Of a DNA stretch of 64,000 nucleotides, positions 1 to 13,785 are shown in pieces (positions within the stretch are counted from its first letter, which is position 1; every line of letters starts with the position of its first letter). The notes beneath the pieces were generated by a model. It was not told the origin of the DNA. It saw only the letters and a list, made by a program, of their open reading frames with translations, and ran no database searches. The stretch is taken from assembly GCF_030704535.1 (NCBI RefSeq), contig NC_081815.1:1069001-1133000 (forward strand), read 5' to 3'. This DNA is from Vitis vinifera. Its lineage: Eukaryota > Streptophyta > Magnoliopsida > Vitales > Vitaceae. The translations under genes were made by a program, and so were the position numbers.

Positions 1-2204
1 TTTTCATCAGCGTGGGGCAATATTTTTTATATTTGGCTCATTCTCTCTCTCTCTCTCTCTCAAAGTAAGTCACTTTCATCAACGTGGACCAATATTTATG
101 ATAATATTTGGTTCATTCTAGAAATTGACCATATGTTGAAAAATGATGGTTTTTGGTTTTCATTTTTTAATTGGATATATTTCTTCCATTTGTTTTGTTG
201 TGTTAATTTTCACAATTCATACAACCAAATTGCTAATAGAAGTCGTTTCCAAATATTTTTGCATGGTAATATCTAAATTGTTTACCAATACATATTAAAT
301 TAATTAAACACTTAAATGTTGTACATTTTTAGAGGCATTTGAAGAATGCACATTTTCCAACATATAATCATGTCATAAAGATCTAAATGTGAAATTTTTT
401 ACATTTAAAAAAAATGTTTATATCATAGTGTATTTGGAGAGTACAATAATTTATAAGGTCAAATATATTGGTAGTCCAATCAAACAAATCACATATAATC
501 AAAGATAAAGAGATTTTTAATATGGTTCTGTGATCCATATGATTTATATATCATTTATTATAGGTTAATGAGACGAGTGAAATCTCAATATTACCCTTTA
601 ATATAAGACAATGTTTTGCATAAAAGACAAATTGAGTTGGGCAAATGTAGCATTTTGAGATCAAAATAAAACCAATAAATGGAGAAAAAAAGCCCCAAAT
701 ATTTTGGATGATAATTTCACCTCTTGTGTTTTAGGATACTATTGTACAATACAATAAAAAATAACAAACTTACACTCAACAATCACAAAATTGTGGTAGC
801 CATATCATTCATTGGCATAATTTTTGTGTCACAAAAAAAGAAAAAAAAAAATGGGGATGTAACTACATCAGGGAATGATGGGCATAGGAGGGAGGAGGGA
901 AGAGGATTATATCATGAAGGATGACTATTTGTTAAGAGCAAATTTCATATTATTAAACATTTAATGAGACTTCATCACATTTTCATAACTATTATTGTCA
1001 ACAATAGCCGACAGAAGCATCAACACCATCAACATCATCAGCAGGTGCATCGGTAGTAGGGGTAGCTAGGGGACCATTAGCACAAGAGAGAACAAAAGCA
1101 GTAGGATAGGGATGACCAAAGATAATCAAATCTTTACAGTACCCTTTGTTACCCATTACTCACAAAGGTTGATCCAATCAGCACACAAGCTTGACCGACC
1201 ATGAGCATACATATAATATGTTTGTAGAAATAATCATAATATAGTTTCAAATAATTCATGAATATATGAACTACAAAAAACTTCTCTACATCATTAAGCT
1301 TTCTAAAATTAGGGTTTGTCATGAAGACGATAGACAATAGATGATGGTTTTTGTTTATTATCTTATATATATTGACCCAAGCATGGATTAATCCAATGTA
1401 TTCAAATTGGCACCATTATTAGGAGAATGAATTAGTGCATACCTTTTAAAATATACTTGGTTAATATATTCCTATAGTCAATAGATACAGTACATTAATA
1501 TATAGAAAAGAATTAGAAAATCAACCAAACCAACGTATCCATGAGTCAAATTGAAGCATTAATGCAAATAATGAAGTTTAAATTGAAACATTCATATAGT
1601 CAATTATACACGAATTCATCCATTTGTCATTTCATCCTATATCCTCCTTCTTGCTTGATAAATTATAAGCATTACCATCATAAAGATAAACATAAAAAAT
1701 AATGCAAATGTAATCATAAATTGTTTGAATGTTTTTTTTATCTCTCTTTGTCTCCTTTGCAAAATTCTCCACATCAATCTAAATGAAATTTTCAGGTTAA
1801 TCTTCTCTTCCAATTGCAAAGGAGAATTGTGATCTTTAGTCATTTGTAATCTTCACCACTTAATGAAGAAGAGTTTATTTGAATTTCTTTGGGTTTGGAT
1901 GATTTTTGTAGCAACTTTATTCCTATGAAAACAACTTTAATTTTTTTTAATCTAATTCTAGATGAGATTGTAATAGATGATGAACATGAAACTTCTTTAA
2001 TAAAAAAGACAAAAATCAGGGTAATCATTCAAAATCATACCTTAACCCTAATTTTACAAAAATGAGAAACCCTCAATCTAATTTCACCTTGTCTTGTTCC
2101 AAAATCTTAGAATAATCCATATAAGTTTAAAAATTACTCCTACAAACCGTGACTTTGAATCAAAATAATAGCATCTTGATTCCTCCTCCTTTTTCTTTGC
2201 CTTT
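1..2204. other. AT-rich intergenic region
   Basis: No recognisable gene. A short CT microsatellite lies at about 41-60. On the minus strand, roughly 1009-1165 reads open for about 50 codons with an acidic Asp/Val-rich end, and 1637-2028 holds two short hydrophobic frames. None matches a family I know, so I treat them as chance or decayed sequence. Confidence 0.5.
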
Positions 2205-2388
2205 GATTTAGGGTTTGAACTAAAAAATGATGAGAAGTAAGCAAAAATTGAATCAATTTAGGGTATGAACCGAAAATGGATGAAAAGTAAACAGATTTTG
2301 AATGGATTTAGGTTTCAACTGAAAATGGATGATAAACAATTAAAGATATTGAATTAACTTAAGTTTCAATTGTAAATGAGGAAGGCCA
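2205..2388. repeat. 50-bp tandem repeat, about 3.6 copies
   Basis: Imperfect direct repeats begin at about 2205, 2255, 2305 and 2356. Each unit opens with a variant of GATTTAGGGTTTGAACT, followed by an A-rich stretch with GATGAnAAGTAA. Spacing is 50, 50 and 51 bp, and the last unit is partial. The copies have diverged, so the array is not a recent expansion. Confidence 0.75.
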
Positions 2389-3164
2389 TTAAGATATATC
2401 TAATATTGTAATTAATTATGTTTTACTTTGAAATAAATCCTAATAAGAGGAAGAAAGGACATTATAAAAAAGAAAATATTAAACAATTACGTCATTAGTC
2501 ATAAAAGAATCAATGATTGCCATTAGTCAAGAGGATGATCATGTTACACTTTGATGGATAAAAAAAGGTATTAGTATAATTTCAAAAAACTATGGTACTG
2601 TCAATGTGATTATCAATTACATTAGGAAGAGCGTTCATATAATTTTTCCTTTTCCAAAAAATAAATTAAAATCTATAATCATGTGAATAAATGAATAATA
2701 TATGAATCAAATTATAATTGTATCAATATGATATGAGTCATATGATAAACTAAACAAGTAAAAAATGGTCATGTTTAAGTCCAAAGGTGCAACTCAAATA
2801 TAAATTGATCTAAATATTGCAAAAATATGATCATTTATAACCCAAGCTCTCAATTAATCCAGACTGATATCATATAGCATGAAGAGGATTATTCTCCACG
2901 AGGTTCAGTGAAAAAAACTTGGGTCCCATTTGCACGGTTGCACCTACCCTTCCAACATGCAACAGCATCACAGATGATGTCCCACATTTTTTCATTGATT
3001 TAACAGCACATTCTCTGGAAGCAAACCCTCAAAATTTATGGGTGATCATTCAATATCTAAATGAGAAATGACCGATCTTTTCAAGCCTGGTTCTCAGTGG
3101 TATTCAGACCATACATTATGCCTTTTCTTTCTTAAAACTTTCTTATTGAGGAAATACGTACTAT

Positions 3165-3530
3165 AGTGGTATCTGGTAACTGTCTTAAAAACAATTCTTT
3201 TTAAATAATGATTTTTTAATATTTTATAAAATAAATATTTGTTTGAAAACTTGAAATGTTTTAACCTATATTTTTTATATTTTTAAATATATTTTAAAAA
3301 TAACTTTTATACATAATGATTTATTTTTAATTATTTTTCATATTTATATAATTATTTTTTAAAATAGTTTTTAAAAAATAAATGAAAATAACTAAAAGAA
3401 TATTATGTTTTCTATTTTTAAGAATAAAAAACCATTTTTTTTATTTTTTTATTTATTAAATGTGTTTTCCTATTTTTTGTTTTAGAAAATAAAAATTTAT
3501 TTTTAAAAGCAATTTCCAAATTTTATGATA
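3165..3530. mobile_element. MITE-like element, same family as 30471-30800
   Basis: The left end resembles TGGTAACTGTCTTAAAAAC and the right end runs TTTTAAAAGCAATTTCCAAA, giving loosely inverted ends. The middle shares several blocks in the same order with 30471-30800, including CATATTTATATAATTATTT and TTATTAAATGTGTTTT. No coding capacity is present. It looks like an old non-autonomous DNA transposon, perhaps hAT-related; target-site repeats are not clear. Confidence 0.55.
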
Positions 3531-6500
3531 ATTAATATATATATATAAAAAATTAAAAAAACATCAATAATTTTAGACTTATTCAAATATCCAAATCATT
3601 ATGGATCTGAAACCAGAGGAAAATAGGACGGATCTCAGCATTCGTCTTGCCTTTTCTAACTTTATATGCAAAAAAATAAGAATAATAAAAAGAAAAGTGT
3701 CAAAAAACTATATTCATTGTTTCATTATTATCAGCGAGAAAGTCACTTTTTCTTTTTTCCTTTTTCCTTTTTTGGCTGTAAAATTTTACCTTTAAGCAGC
3801 ACAAGGGCCAACAAAAGCTGGATACGCTGGAATCATATTTTCAGAGGAGTTCATCCAGGTGACAAGCTTTTTCTATACACAGACCCCTTCCCCTCAAAAA
3901 CACTATTCAACCTCTGTAGTCTCTCATATTTCCATTAATTTTTTCATATTTTTTTTTAAATGAATGAATCAAAAACTCACTCTTCCACATCTAAAGCCAC
4001 TTTTTCAACAGTCAGTTTTAAATCAAACCCTAATAACAACATCATGAAACACGATTCCCATAATCACGCTAAGTGCTTGTCTGCATCATGACTTTTTCAA
4101 TTCTCTCTGATCATCTTTATACTCTAGAAGACTAGAACAAGATGAGTTATCTTGGATCAGCATATAAACCAAAAAGAGTTTTAAGTCAATATTTGACATC
4201 TTTTGTTTGTTTGTTTTGTTTTCTTTGGTTCCTTTCCTTATAATGCTATATATTGTCGGCTCAACATTTGCACTTTTTTCATATACTTTCATTAAAATAA
4301 CTCCAACATATTATTGTCTTTTTTTTATATATTATCGGATTAAGTTAATCAAATAAGACATGATTAATAAATAAGTTATACAACATATTACTTATTTAAT
4401 AATTAAATCATAATTCAATTCATATATAAAAAGAATTATCAAATTTTTATTTTTTTTATTATTTGTTTTGTAAAATAATTTTTTATTATAAAATTAAATT
4501 TGTGTTTTAAAAAATCAACTAACAAAACATTTAGAAAATATATTGTAAAGTAATCTTAATATATACATTATTTTTATATATTGAATAACATAATAAAAAA
4601 ATTATTTATAAAGTTTAAATATTTTATTCATGAATATTAGTAAATAGAGGAGGAATTTCATAATTTTTAAAATAAAAATATTATAATATAATATATTCTT
4701 TATTTTAAACATTAAAAAATAATATATTTTTTATTTTATTTTTAAATATATACTATAAACTAAATATAAATACAACACAATATCTCATTGGACATGTAAC
4801 TTTAACATTAGATGTCCATTAGATATATATATATATATATTATAATTATATATTTTATATTTAGTAGAATATGATATATTAGGATATATATTTTATTATA
4901 TCTTGATAAATATACGTAGATTAAGTAATTTATTTAAGTATTAAAAATTAGTTAAATATCAAATTATTCAATGTTAAAAATCATTTTAAATTTTCTTTCA
5001 AAATCATTCTCAGATAGATTTTAATGAGGGTTAAATTTATGACAACTAATAATAATTTTTCAAGTCACTGGAGTTAGTGGTCTCAAAATGAATAGTATCA
5101 AAATCCATTCATTAGAAAATTCTAATATTTACATTTTGTTTTTTGTTTTTTTTTTTTTATATAACATTACTAATTCTATGTGTAATCAATTATTCCCCAA
5201 TGGACAGCATTGGAAAAAAAATGTGGTTCATTTTTTTTTTAATCTAAAAATGAGATTTGCCAGCAGTCTATCCCAATTTGCAGAGCACTATTAAAGTAAT
5301 TATTATTTGTACCCAACACATCGAAGTTAGTGAAGAAGTACACAGTTTTGTTAAAGAGATCCCATCCAACCGTCCTCGCACCAAATTTCTAACCAGCAAT
5401 CTTCACTTGAAGCTTGAGCCACATTTACATCTACCCTTCCTCCACCAACCCCTAATATGCCTTCTCCAAATAAATAAATTAAATAATAATAATAAAAATA
5501 AAATGAGAGCATCACAAATAAATGAAAGAAAAATTAAAAAATAATAGCTTCACCATTTTTTTCCCCTTAATGAATGATAATAAAGGGCCAAAGTTTTCTT
5601 TTTCTTTTTTCCTAAATGCAATGAAAAATAATTTTAACCTACTTGAAAGTAATTGATTGTATTTAAAAAATAATTTAACCTTTTTTTTTGTAATTAAATA
5701 ATACTTAGAAGTAATTTATTTATATTTAAAACTAAATCATTATAGGATGTAATTTGGTTTAATTATGAGAGCAATTCTCATAAAAAGAGTAGAACCTTAG
5801 TTACCCACAGGTCATAATCTGATAATCAATAAAAGAGTAAGAACGAAAAGTTTATGAACTATTTAAATGAATTTAAAGTACTAATAAAAAAAAGTGATTC
5901 TCAATTTTTTCTTACAATAAAAAATATTATTTAATCATAGTAATAACTATTCATCCATTAAGATCGATTTCATTTATACATGAAAGAAAAATTGAAAGAT
6001 AAACCTAAAAAGAAGGAAGACCTTTCGTTAACACTCACCCAAGATTCAACCACATATTCTTTCGATGACAAGTTCTATCCTACTCAAATCCTAATGACTT
6101 TTTCATTCCATTCAATGACCTAAAAAACAAAAACACAAATACTTCCACTAACCTTTTTATTTTATTTATTTTTATTTTTATTTTTGCCTTATTCTCTAGA
6201 GTTCAGGAAAGGTCTAGAGTGTAGGAAAGGTCCACCACACCCACAAAAGTTGGACCTATTGCAATGATCTTGTCCACCATGCATACGTCCTACAAAAGCT
6301 AACCCAGACACATTCACCTAATACTCCCGAAGTTGATATTCGGTTACCAACTACCTTGAATACTATTCTTTATATTAGGTTACCAACTATCTGTTAAAGG
6401 GTAACTATCAGTCAAAGAGTTCAAAAAAAGAGAAAAAAGGGAAAGCCTTTCACTAAACCTTTATGAACCTCAAACTTATGCAACAGGAAAAATGTTTATG

Positions 6501-8890
6501 TTCAAATAATATTCCTGCAACTATCCCTAAATAGTTGTATGTTTTTTGAGAGGGAGAACTATTTTCTAACATCTTTTTACAAAAATGAGGTATTTGATAA
6601 ATTTAAAAAAAAAATAAAAAAAATCATTAGAAGTGATTTATAGTGAATCATTTGTTCGATAATTCAAAATTACTCTTAAACAACTATTTATTTAAATTAA
6701 TCTCTCCCACATTTCAAATATTGTCTTAAATTATTTTCTTTTTCAAATACAATTCTCGTATCAATAAAAATAAAATTTAGAAATTGAGATTCTTTTTTAA
6801 TTCAACTAAATGTATGTTTCACAGTATTTTCATTTAAAATATTTATAGTAAAAATGATTTTTTTTTAAAAATAATAATTTTAGAAGAATCACTTATTAAA
6901 TGTTTCTTAAAAAAATAATTTTTAAAACATTTTTTTAAACTAAAAATATTTTTTAAAACCATTGTAAACTTCATAACCATCTACACTACAAACTTTAACT
7001 TCAACATTGGAACTCAAAATTATAACAAGATCCACAAAAGTTGGGACTCTTACATCGATTTGCTTCATCTCCCATAATTTTTTTTAACTTTATGTTTTTT
7101 ATGATGTGGCTAATACTTTGCATAAGACATATATTTATATTTGCAAATGGTCATTAATTAAAAAAAAAAAAAGTTAAGCACGATCCATGCTAACACTTTT
7201 GTTTGGATCTCAAAAAGTTTGATGGAAAAAAGAAACATGGGTGGGTCATCCCTAGCACCCATGATATTGATATAAAGTCACAGACATATAAATCAAAACC
7301 CTAACAATGTGTTTATTTTTTAAGAACAAATTTTATTTAAAAATTTCAAATATAATTTATTTGTTTATTTATCTTTAAAGGGTATTTGCGAAAATTTTCT
7401 CGCTTTTTTTTTATTATTTTTTTATTTTTCAATTATTTCTTAGAATACTCAGAAAAACCATAATGAATAAATACACAAATTACCAAAAAAAAAAAAAAAA
7501 AAACACGGAGAATTTCAATATGTCAAGTCCAACATCCATAGCAATCATGCAGCTAATTAACAAAAGGCCAAGATACTGTAATGGCGGCCCGTTCCTTTTC
7601 GAAGCTTTCTTATAAGTGGCAGTCATGTTTCCACGTACATGCCATCTTTAATGAGAATTATTGCTAACATCATTGATTAGTTTCAACAAGTAAATCATAG
7701 AGGGGATGGGAGACCGGAGGAAAACACTGCAATCTGAGCTTGACAAACGGACAAAGTTGTCTGTCACTATGAACCTAAAGCTAGGTCCCACGACGATTAA
7801 ATTATCAATAATTAAGCTGCACGGTAATCATCTTGGGTAGCTTTGTCTCATCAGCCATGTGCTAAAGGAGACTTTCTATAGGTGACACTTTCTCTAGGTC
7901 TCATGGAGGTCGCAGTCAAACCAGCACTTTTTTTGAAAAAATTCTCAATCCAAACAAAATTATTTGTGAAAATGACGAGTACCTTCCATTTTTGTTATTT
8001 TTTTCAATAATTTAAATTTTAAATTCATAATTGATACCGATAGTATTAGCTTTAAGATTAAAACTACAATCATTAATTGTGATTTTATAAACCACTATTA
8101 ACAACCATAGTTTTAAACTTAAAACTAAAATTATAATTAATAATTATAATTTTAATACGAAAAATATGAAAAAAATAAAAACAAAAAAGTTGAAGTTCAC
8201 TTTTTTTCCAAAAGGACTATTTTTCCATCAAAGTCGATCTCATGACCAAATGCAATCAACAACATCAACATATAACTTGAAAAAAATGTAATGGAGTTAT
8301 AGCCTAATTAAAATAATCAGGTCTAGAGATTGAAAAGCATGGATATTACTAGGGAAGCTTACACACTCGTGCAATATGTTGCATATCATGATGCATGTCA
8401 ATGCCTCTGCCATGACCAAAACCTAAAGACATGATGACCATTTTTAACATAATGTATCTATATAATTAAGAGGAGTTAATTATGTTCGTAGTGCTATAAG
8501 TGTATTGTGTGCTTGTTGTGTATATTGGAGTCAGAAATGACTTTAATATTGTTTATCACAACATTTTCTCTCATATAAATGTTACTTGTTCTAAGACCGA
8601 TGGACAATCATAATTTTAAAACTCATTTTATATACAATTAAGAGGAATTCACTACATATATAGTAACAAAAACTTCTTCCTTTAATTGATGTGAAATATC
8701 ATATGATACCACGGGAAGGTTTAGGGCAAGTGATAACATAGGATACCTAACCAATGATAAAGAGCAAGCCATAGAAAATTCTCATTCGTATGAATGTCAA
8801 TGAAATTAAATCAAAATAAGAGTCTCCAAGACAAATTTGTCCTACTATTATCTTCATATGCTCTAGCAAAATTTCTTAATCCTAAATAGC
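3531..8890. other. AT-rich intergenic region without recognisable genes
   Basis: The region is strongly AT-rich with many homopolymer runs and a (TA)n tract near 4820-4841. Short open frames (3601-3938, 4086-4292, 5088-5544) are low-complexity and match nothing I know. A perfect AT palindrome lies near 8127-8152. About 6810-6960 resembles a decayed copy of the snap-back MITE at 29341. Nothing else is supported. Confidence 0.5.
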
Positions 8891-8899
8891 AAATTTATT

Positions 8900-9125
8900 A
8901 AGGTTATGTTTGGTTCTCAAAAAGCATTAAGGAAAATAATTATCTTATATTTGATTTTACTATGAAAAATAATAAAAAATCAAATATAAATAAATTAATA
9001 AAAAATTTATATATTTTTAAATAATTTAATCTTTATATAAAAATAAATGAAATAAATTTAAAATGATAGATAAAAATAATTTATTAATTTTAAATCTATT
9101 TTATATTTTCATTCAAATTTTAATA
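8900..9125. mobile_element. Partial MITE-like fragment
   Basis: It begins with GGTTATGTTTGGTTCTC, an end typical of plant hAT-like MITEs and close to the end at 10645. An AT-rich body without coding follows. No matching right end is visible before the LTR-like sequence at about 9133, so the element is probably truncated or interrupted there. Confidence 0.4.
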
Positions 9126-9132
9126 TCACAAG

Positions 9133-10030
9133 TGTGAGTGTTTAGCTAGGTTGGCAATTCCGGACAAAATTCCTAAGTGTCTCATAACTCGGCTTCCCAA
9201 TTCTTATTCGGACTACTTGACTTTGAAGACTAAGATTTTGTTAAGAGGTTGATATATATAGCCAAGTGTGTGGTGATTGAATGTGAATCAACCCGATTTT
9301 TAATCTTTAAATGTGTTAGAAAGTTGAGAGAAATGGTTTTTGGTGCAATGCTTTTATTCCCTTGTTTTTTGATCGATCTAAGTGAGGGGGTGAATCGATC
9401 CAACTAATTTTTTTTATTTTTTATTTATCAAATCTCAGCCATTAGATTGAGGGCTTCTTTTTACACTTTAAAAAACAATCTTCTCTCATTTTTCTAAGAG
9501 TGACAACAAAAAATGTGGAGAGAGCAGCCCCTCCATGTGTTTTTTATTTTCTCATCTTGTTTTCCTAATTTGGGGTTTTTGATTGCAAAGAAAATCCAAT
9601 TCTCTTAATGTGTTCCAAACTAGTTTTTAATGAATTTTCTTGAGCAATCAATGGGTTGATTTATTCTTTCATTCATATCTCAATTTCTCATTCTATTTGG
9701 GTTTGTGTAAAAACACATTTGCTTCTTATGTGGATTCAAGAAGAGGTCAAATTGAGCTTGGTGCGAACTCTAACTGTGTTCCGGAAGAAGAAGGTGAGAA
9801 GCTGAAAGTGAAAGTACTAGTCAAGTAGTCCGGGAAGGATTAGTTGGCTTGAGTTAGGTAAAACCTTGTACTTAGTTTTTATTCTTCATAGTGGAGTTTT
9901 TCAATCGGCGATAAGCCTGTGGTTTTTTTTTTTTTTTTATCTCTTTGAAAGTTTTCCACGTTAAAAATCCGGTGTTCATTGTCTCTTTCTCTCATTCTAC
10001 ACTTTGAATTATTTTCTGTTTTTGATATCA
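9133..10030 (+). mobile_element. Fossil copia-type LTR, probably solo
   Basis: The stretch has the look of a copia LTR of the Tnt1/SIRE broad style. A possible TG start is followed by text near 9750-9990 with features typical of the transcribed and U5 part: GGTAAAACCTTGTACT, a GTGGAGTTTTTCAATCGGCG block, a T run, CCACGTTAAAAATCCGGTG, and a pyrimidine-rich tail. No primer-binding site or internal domain follows, so it is likely a solo or truncated LTR. Ends are approximate and no clear target-site duplication was found. It looks old. Confidence 0.5.
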
Positions 10031-10640
10031 TTGATTACTTGGGCATACATGTTGAATTGAAGAAATATGAGGTGATATAAGTGTGATGATCCATGGAATA
10101 TCCTTAATAATTTTTCTGTTCATTTTGTTTAATGATATCATAGAGTCAATTGATATGAGTTGAGGAGATGATTATTCTTTTGATTTTTTTTTAGGAGTGT
10201 TGAAGCATTTGCATGTGTTTTGTATTTATAAATTATTGAGAGAGTGTTAATGCATACATTATTGCTTGTGGATATTATGCTTTGTTAAAAAGTTGTTGGA
10301 AGAGAAGTTTCTTAACATCGAGATAGTCTAAGGTTAGATAATCTTTGTCGGAAGAATTTTTAAATTGTTCTACAACATTTATTTATCCTCCTTTAGGTGT
10401 AGTCCATTATTGAGAATCACCTTTTCATCAAGGAGACAAATGTTCAAAACAATAATGTTGGGTAAATCAATTGAACCAATAGTGGAGAATGAACTCATCA
10501 ATAAACAAAACAAGAATTGAACATGTAGGTCAGCATAGCCATGCCCCTTGAAACATCAAATCTTTGACAAATTTTCTAGCAGCGTTTTCTACAGTTTTTC
10601 AGTGGACAGGTTGCCCCTTCTAGATTATTACTTTTCCACA
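10031..10640. other. Intergenic, nothing recognised
   Basis: No gene or repeat could be recognised. It may include further degraded sequence from the LTR fossil on its left. Confidence 0.4.
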
Positions 10641-10644
10641 CAAA

Positions 10645-10924
10645 TGTTATGTTTGGACGGGAGGCAAAGAAAATAACGGAAAAAAGTGTATAAAAAAAAT
10701 AGAAATCAAAAGAAAATATTTAAAATCAATAAATTATTTTTATGTCAACTCGAATTCATTTAATTTATTTTAACTTTTTTATTCTAAAGATTAAATTATT
10801 TAAAAACATGTAAAATTTTAACTAATTTTAATTTTGTTTTTTTATTTATAATAAAACCAAAAATGATAAAATGATTTTTGTTAGCATTTTTTTCTTTCGT
10901 ACTTTTATGCAACCAAACATTACC
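10645..10924. mobile_element. MITE-like element with inverted ends
   Basis: The left end reads TGTTATGTTTGG and the right end CCAAACATTACC, giving terminal inverted repeats of about 10 bp with one extra base. The 280-bp body is AT-rich and non-coding. This fits a non-autonomous hAT-like element related to the fragment at 8900. Confidence 0.6.
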
Positions 10925-11821
10925 TAAGTGAATCACGAAAAGACACAATGCCCAAATACCTAGTCCTAAAGAATTTCCATCTATACATTGATATATACAA
11001 CTGTATATTATATATAATAGTCTTCCAACTTACCCTAGAGAGACAAAGCCTCAAGATTCATAGATTTCTGGTTCACTTTATTCTTTGACATCTCAGGTTG
11101 TACATTATAGGTTTATTAACAGTCTTTCAACTTGCCAGTTGCCATAGAGCAGTATAGCAGTCCAGGCCCTTTGTTACATTGGTCAAGCCCATGTTCATGC
11201 CAAAGTTTGAGCTCTCAACTGAAACCCAAAGCTGGCCCAAAAATTATTATTTTCTTTCGGCCCCCTCCCCCCCAATCCCATTCTGGCCCAAGTGAGGAAA
11301 CTTGTCAAATGTCAAGTGATACCGTAAACATATAGGGTGCGTTTGATTCACAAAATAATTATCCCTGATGAAAGAGAAATAGCTATTCCTAAAGGTCAGA
11401 GATACTAGAAAGGAATATCCATTCTTATTCATCCATTTGGTTATAAGAAAGGATTAAACCATTTTTTTTTTTTTAATTTCTTAAGAAATTTATCATTTCT
11501 AGATTTCATTTCCCCCCCAAGAATAATTTTAGTTGAAGATCAATGAAATCCTCCCCCACCCCCCACCAAAAAAAAAAAAAAAAAAATCCTTTTTGGAGTC
11601 AATTTTAGTGTCAATATTGGTTTCTTTTTTTTTCTATTCTTTTGATTTTTGATTTTCTTTTATGTTTTATAATTTTATTTTAATATTATATCTGGCCCAT
11701 AATGCCTAAATTCTCAAGAAAAGGCCCATAGGGTTATATAGGAGCCTAAAAGCTCCTTTATCCTACAAAGGGATGTAATAGCAGATATAGAAATACCATC
11801 CACGGAATAGCTAATCCCTTT
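10925..11821. other. Intergenic with homopolymer tracts
   Basis: Contains C-rich and A-rich tracts (about 11264-11275, 11552-11587) and a T run near 11462. The start GGGTGCGTTTGATTC near 11337 resembles a MITE end, but no partner end was found. No gene seen. Confidence 0.45.
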
Positions 11822-13113
11822 TAGCTCTATATTTGCTCACCTCTCTGCTAGAACAAGTTTTGTTAATGGTAAAGCAATGGCAATGGGAGGCATAGGTGGA
11901 ACCACCCAAGAGGGTCTGGTAATTCAATTGATTACCTCCTCCACTTAAATCACTTCCCTGTCACCCATTCTAGCTGCCATAACACCGTCGCCTTCAGTTA
12001 CCTGTATTCTAGCCATTTCTGGAGGACAGCACCTTTTCAATGGTCCTTCTTCCGGCATTCGCTTGGAATACACAAGGAATTCAACCCAATACGTTTGGCT
12101 TTCCATTTGTTGGTTGAATGATTGCGGATATTTTACACTCTCAAAGGATTATTTGAATTGAAATTTTCAACACTTGTATTAAAATCTTTAAAAGTTGCTC
12201 ATTCACCTCCTTGGATGTTTCCTACTGGATCTTAAGGTTGTTTTCACCATCTACTCCATGTATATCAGGATATTATTCTGTACAAGGGTTCTGCACAAGG
12301 GGGTGGAGATGTCTTCCCCAAAACAGGCCACGCTTGTATTCAAGAAGTTCCAACTCCAATTCCAGACATAATAGTAGGACAACCAGAGTGTTTTGACCTT
12401 GACCCAGAATCAATAAGAAAGTATCCGTGTTCTTCCATGCAATGATTCTCCATAGCTTGTTGCAATTACCAGAGTGAGTTCATCCCTGCTCTCTGAAACG
12501 TATGACCATAGCCACACTGAAAGGCAAAGCAAAATAAGCCATACTGCCATACAGACAAATTGCGCAGAGTCTGAACTTCTCTTCCTAAATAAAGACATTG
12601 TTCAGATTCTTTACTTTCTTATCCCCAACCCACAAGAACTCCTATGAATGAGATTGTGAATCATGCATGCATACATATCATACTGGAAAATACTGTGGAC
12701 TACCTATAGGCTATAATGCATACAAGTAGAATAAGGAAGAGAAAGGGCCAGTGCAGCCAAAATACAACACACTCCCCAAGCTATGTCGCCCTGAATCTTC
12801 AAGAACCAGCATGAGAACCAAATTTATATTGAAACAAAATAAAGCCTACCAATAGGCTGTGAGACACCAAAACATATTCCCATTTGGATCCCATTATCCA
12901 CACAATGCCCAAAAGACTTGGAGAAGCCTCATTTGAGTCTTTCCAAATTTACTTGTTGAGTACGTCTCGAGACAACACAAGGTGTGAGGCAAGAACATTA
13001 AGAAAAATAACATAAGCAAAATGTCTTTCAAAATTAAGCGTTATTTGAAAAGCTACCAAATCCATGAAAGTGAGAAGTGAGAACATGAAGCCATACAACC
13101 TTAGCCAGAGCAA

Positions 13114-13785
13114 TCATGAAAGGCTAGCAGATTGCGGTGGTGGAACCACGTAATCTAGCACAATCACGCGGTCCAAAAGGTCCCTAACCTTATCCCTCTG
13201 CAACTGCACCAATTCCGGGTTTGAATCCAAGGCCTCCAATTCATTCAATCCCGGAAAGATCGCAACCGATGCAATCGAAAACCCTTTGGCCCTCGCGGGC
13301 GAGAAATTCTCACCATAAGTCATCTGATTTAACGATCCAAGACAATCCTTAATATCCCCGATCGCTCCCAAGATCTTCGCCTTCTCCTCATCTCCCAAAC
13401 CCCCCTTCAACTTCATGATCGTCAGTCTCATCGCCGACCCCGGCCGCGGCACCACCGGACCGGAAAGATCATCAGCCACCCAATCGACGGCCATCAGGTC
13501 CTCCAAGATCGGCGAACCCAACTCTTTCACCACTCTCAAGTGGCTCGGATGCCCAGAGTAGCCACTTAGATCTTCCTTGGAGCTATAGCGACTGTGAAGC
13601 ATGTGAGTGAACTTGAACGCTGACGATAGGTCCCGATGGATGGGCCCGGCCGAGAGGTGGAGTACCTGGTCGAGAGAGGCCAGGCCGTTGAGTCCGGACA
13701 ACCAGCCGGAGACCTTCGCCGGCTCCGTCTCGTCCTTGACCTTGAAGAGGACGACGTGTTCGATTATCTGCGACGACGACGACAT
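13114..13785 (-). CDS. Stress-response A/B-barrel (Dabb) protein, UP3-like, copy A
   Basis: The 223-aa protein has two A/B-barrel (Dabb, stress-responsive) domains, at about residues 6-100 (starting QIIEHVVLFKVKD) and 118-214 (starting SAMRLTIMKLK). It strongly resembles Arabidopsis UP3, a two-domain stress-induced protein reported as peroxisomal. Its enzymatic role is not established. I chose the start at 13785 because the upstream ATG at 13888, which starts the long form in copy B, is here out of frame with the barrel domains owing to an indel. The protein ends SASLS, one residue longer than copy B. No intron breaks the frame. The gene may be functional with a shorter N-terminus, or may be decaying. 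Confidence 0.85.
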   Translation of the reverse strand: MSSSSQIIEHVVLFKVKDETEPAKVSGWLSGLNGLASLDQVLHLSAGPIHRDLSSAFKFTHMLHSRYSSKEDLSGYSGHPSHLRVVKELGSPILEDLMAVDWVADDLSGPVVPRPGSAMRLTIMKLKGGLGDEEKAKILGAIGDIKDCLGSLNQMTYGENFSPARAKGFSIASVAIFPGLNELEALDSNPELVQLQRDKVRDLLDRVIVLDYVVPPPQSASLS

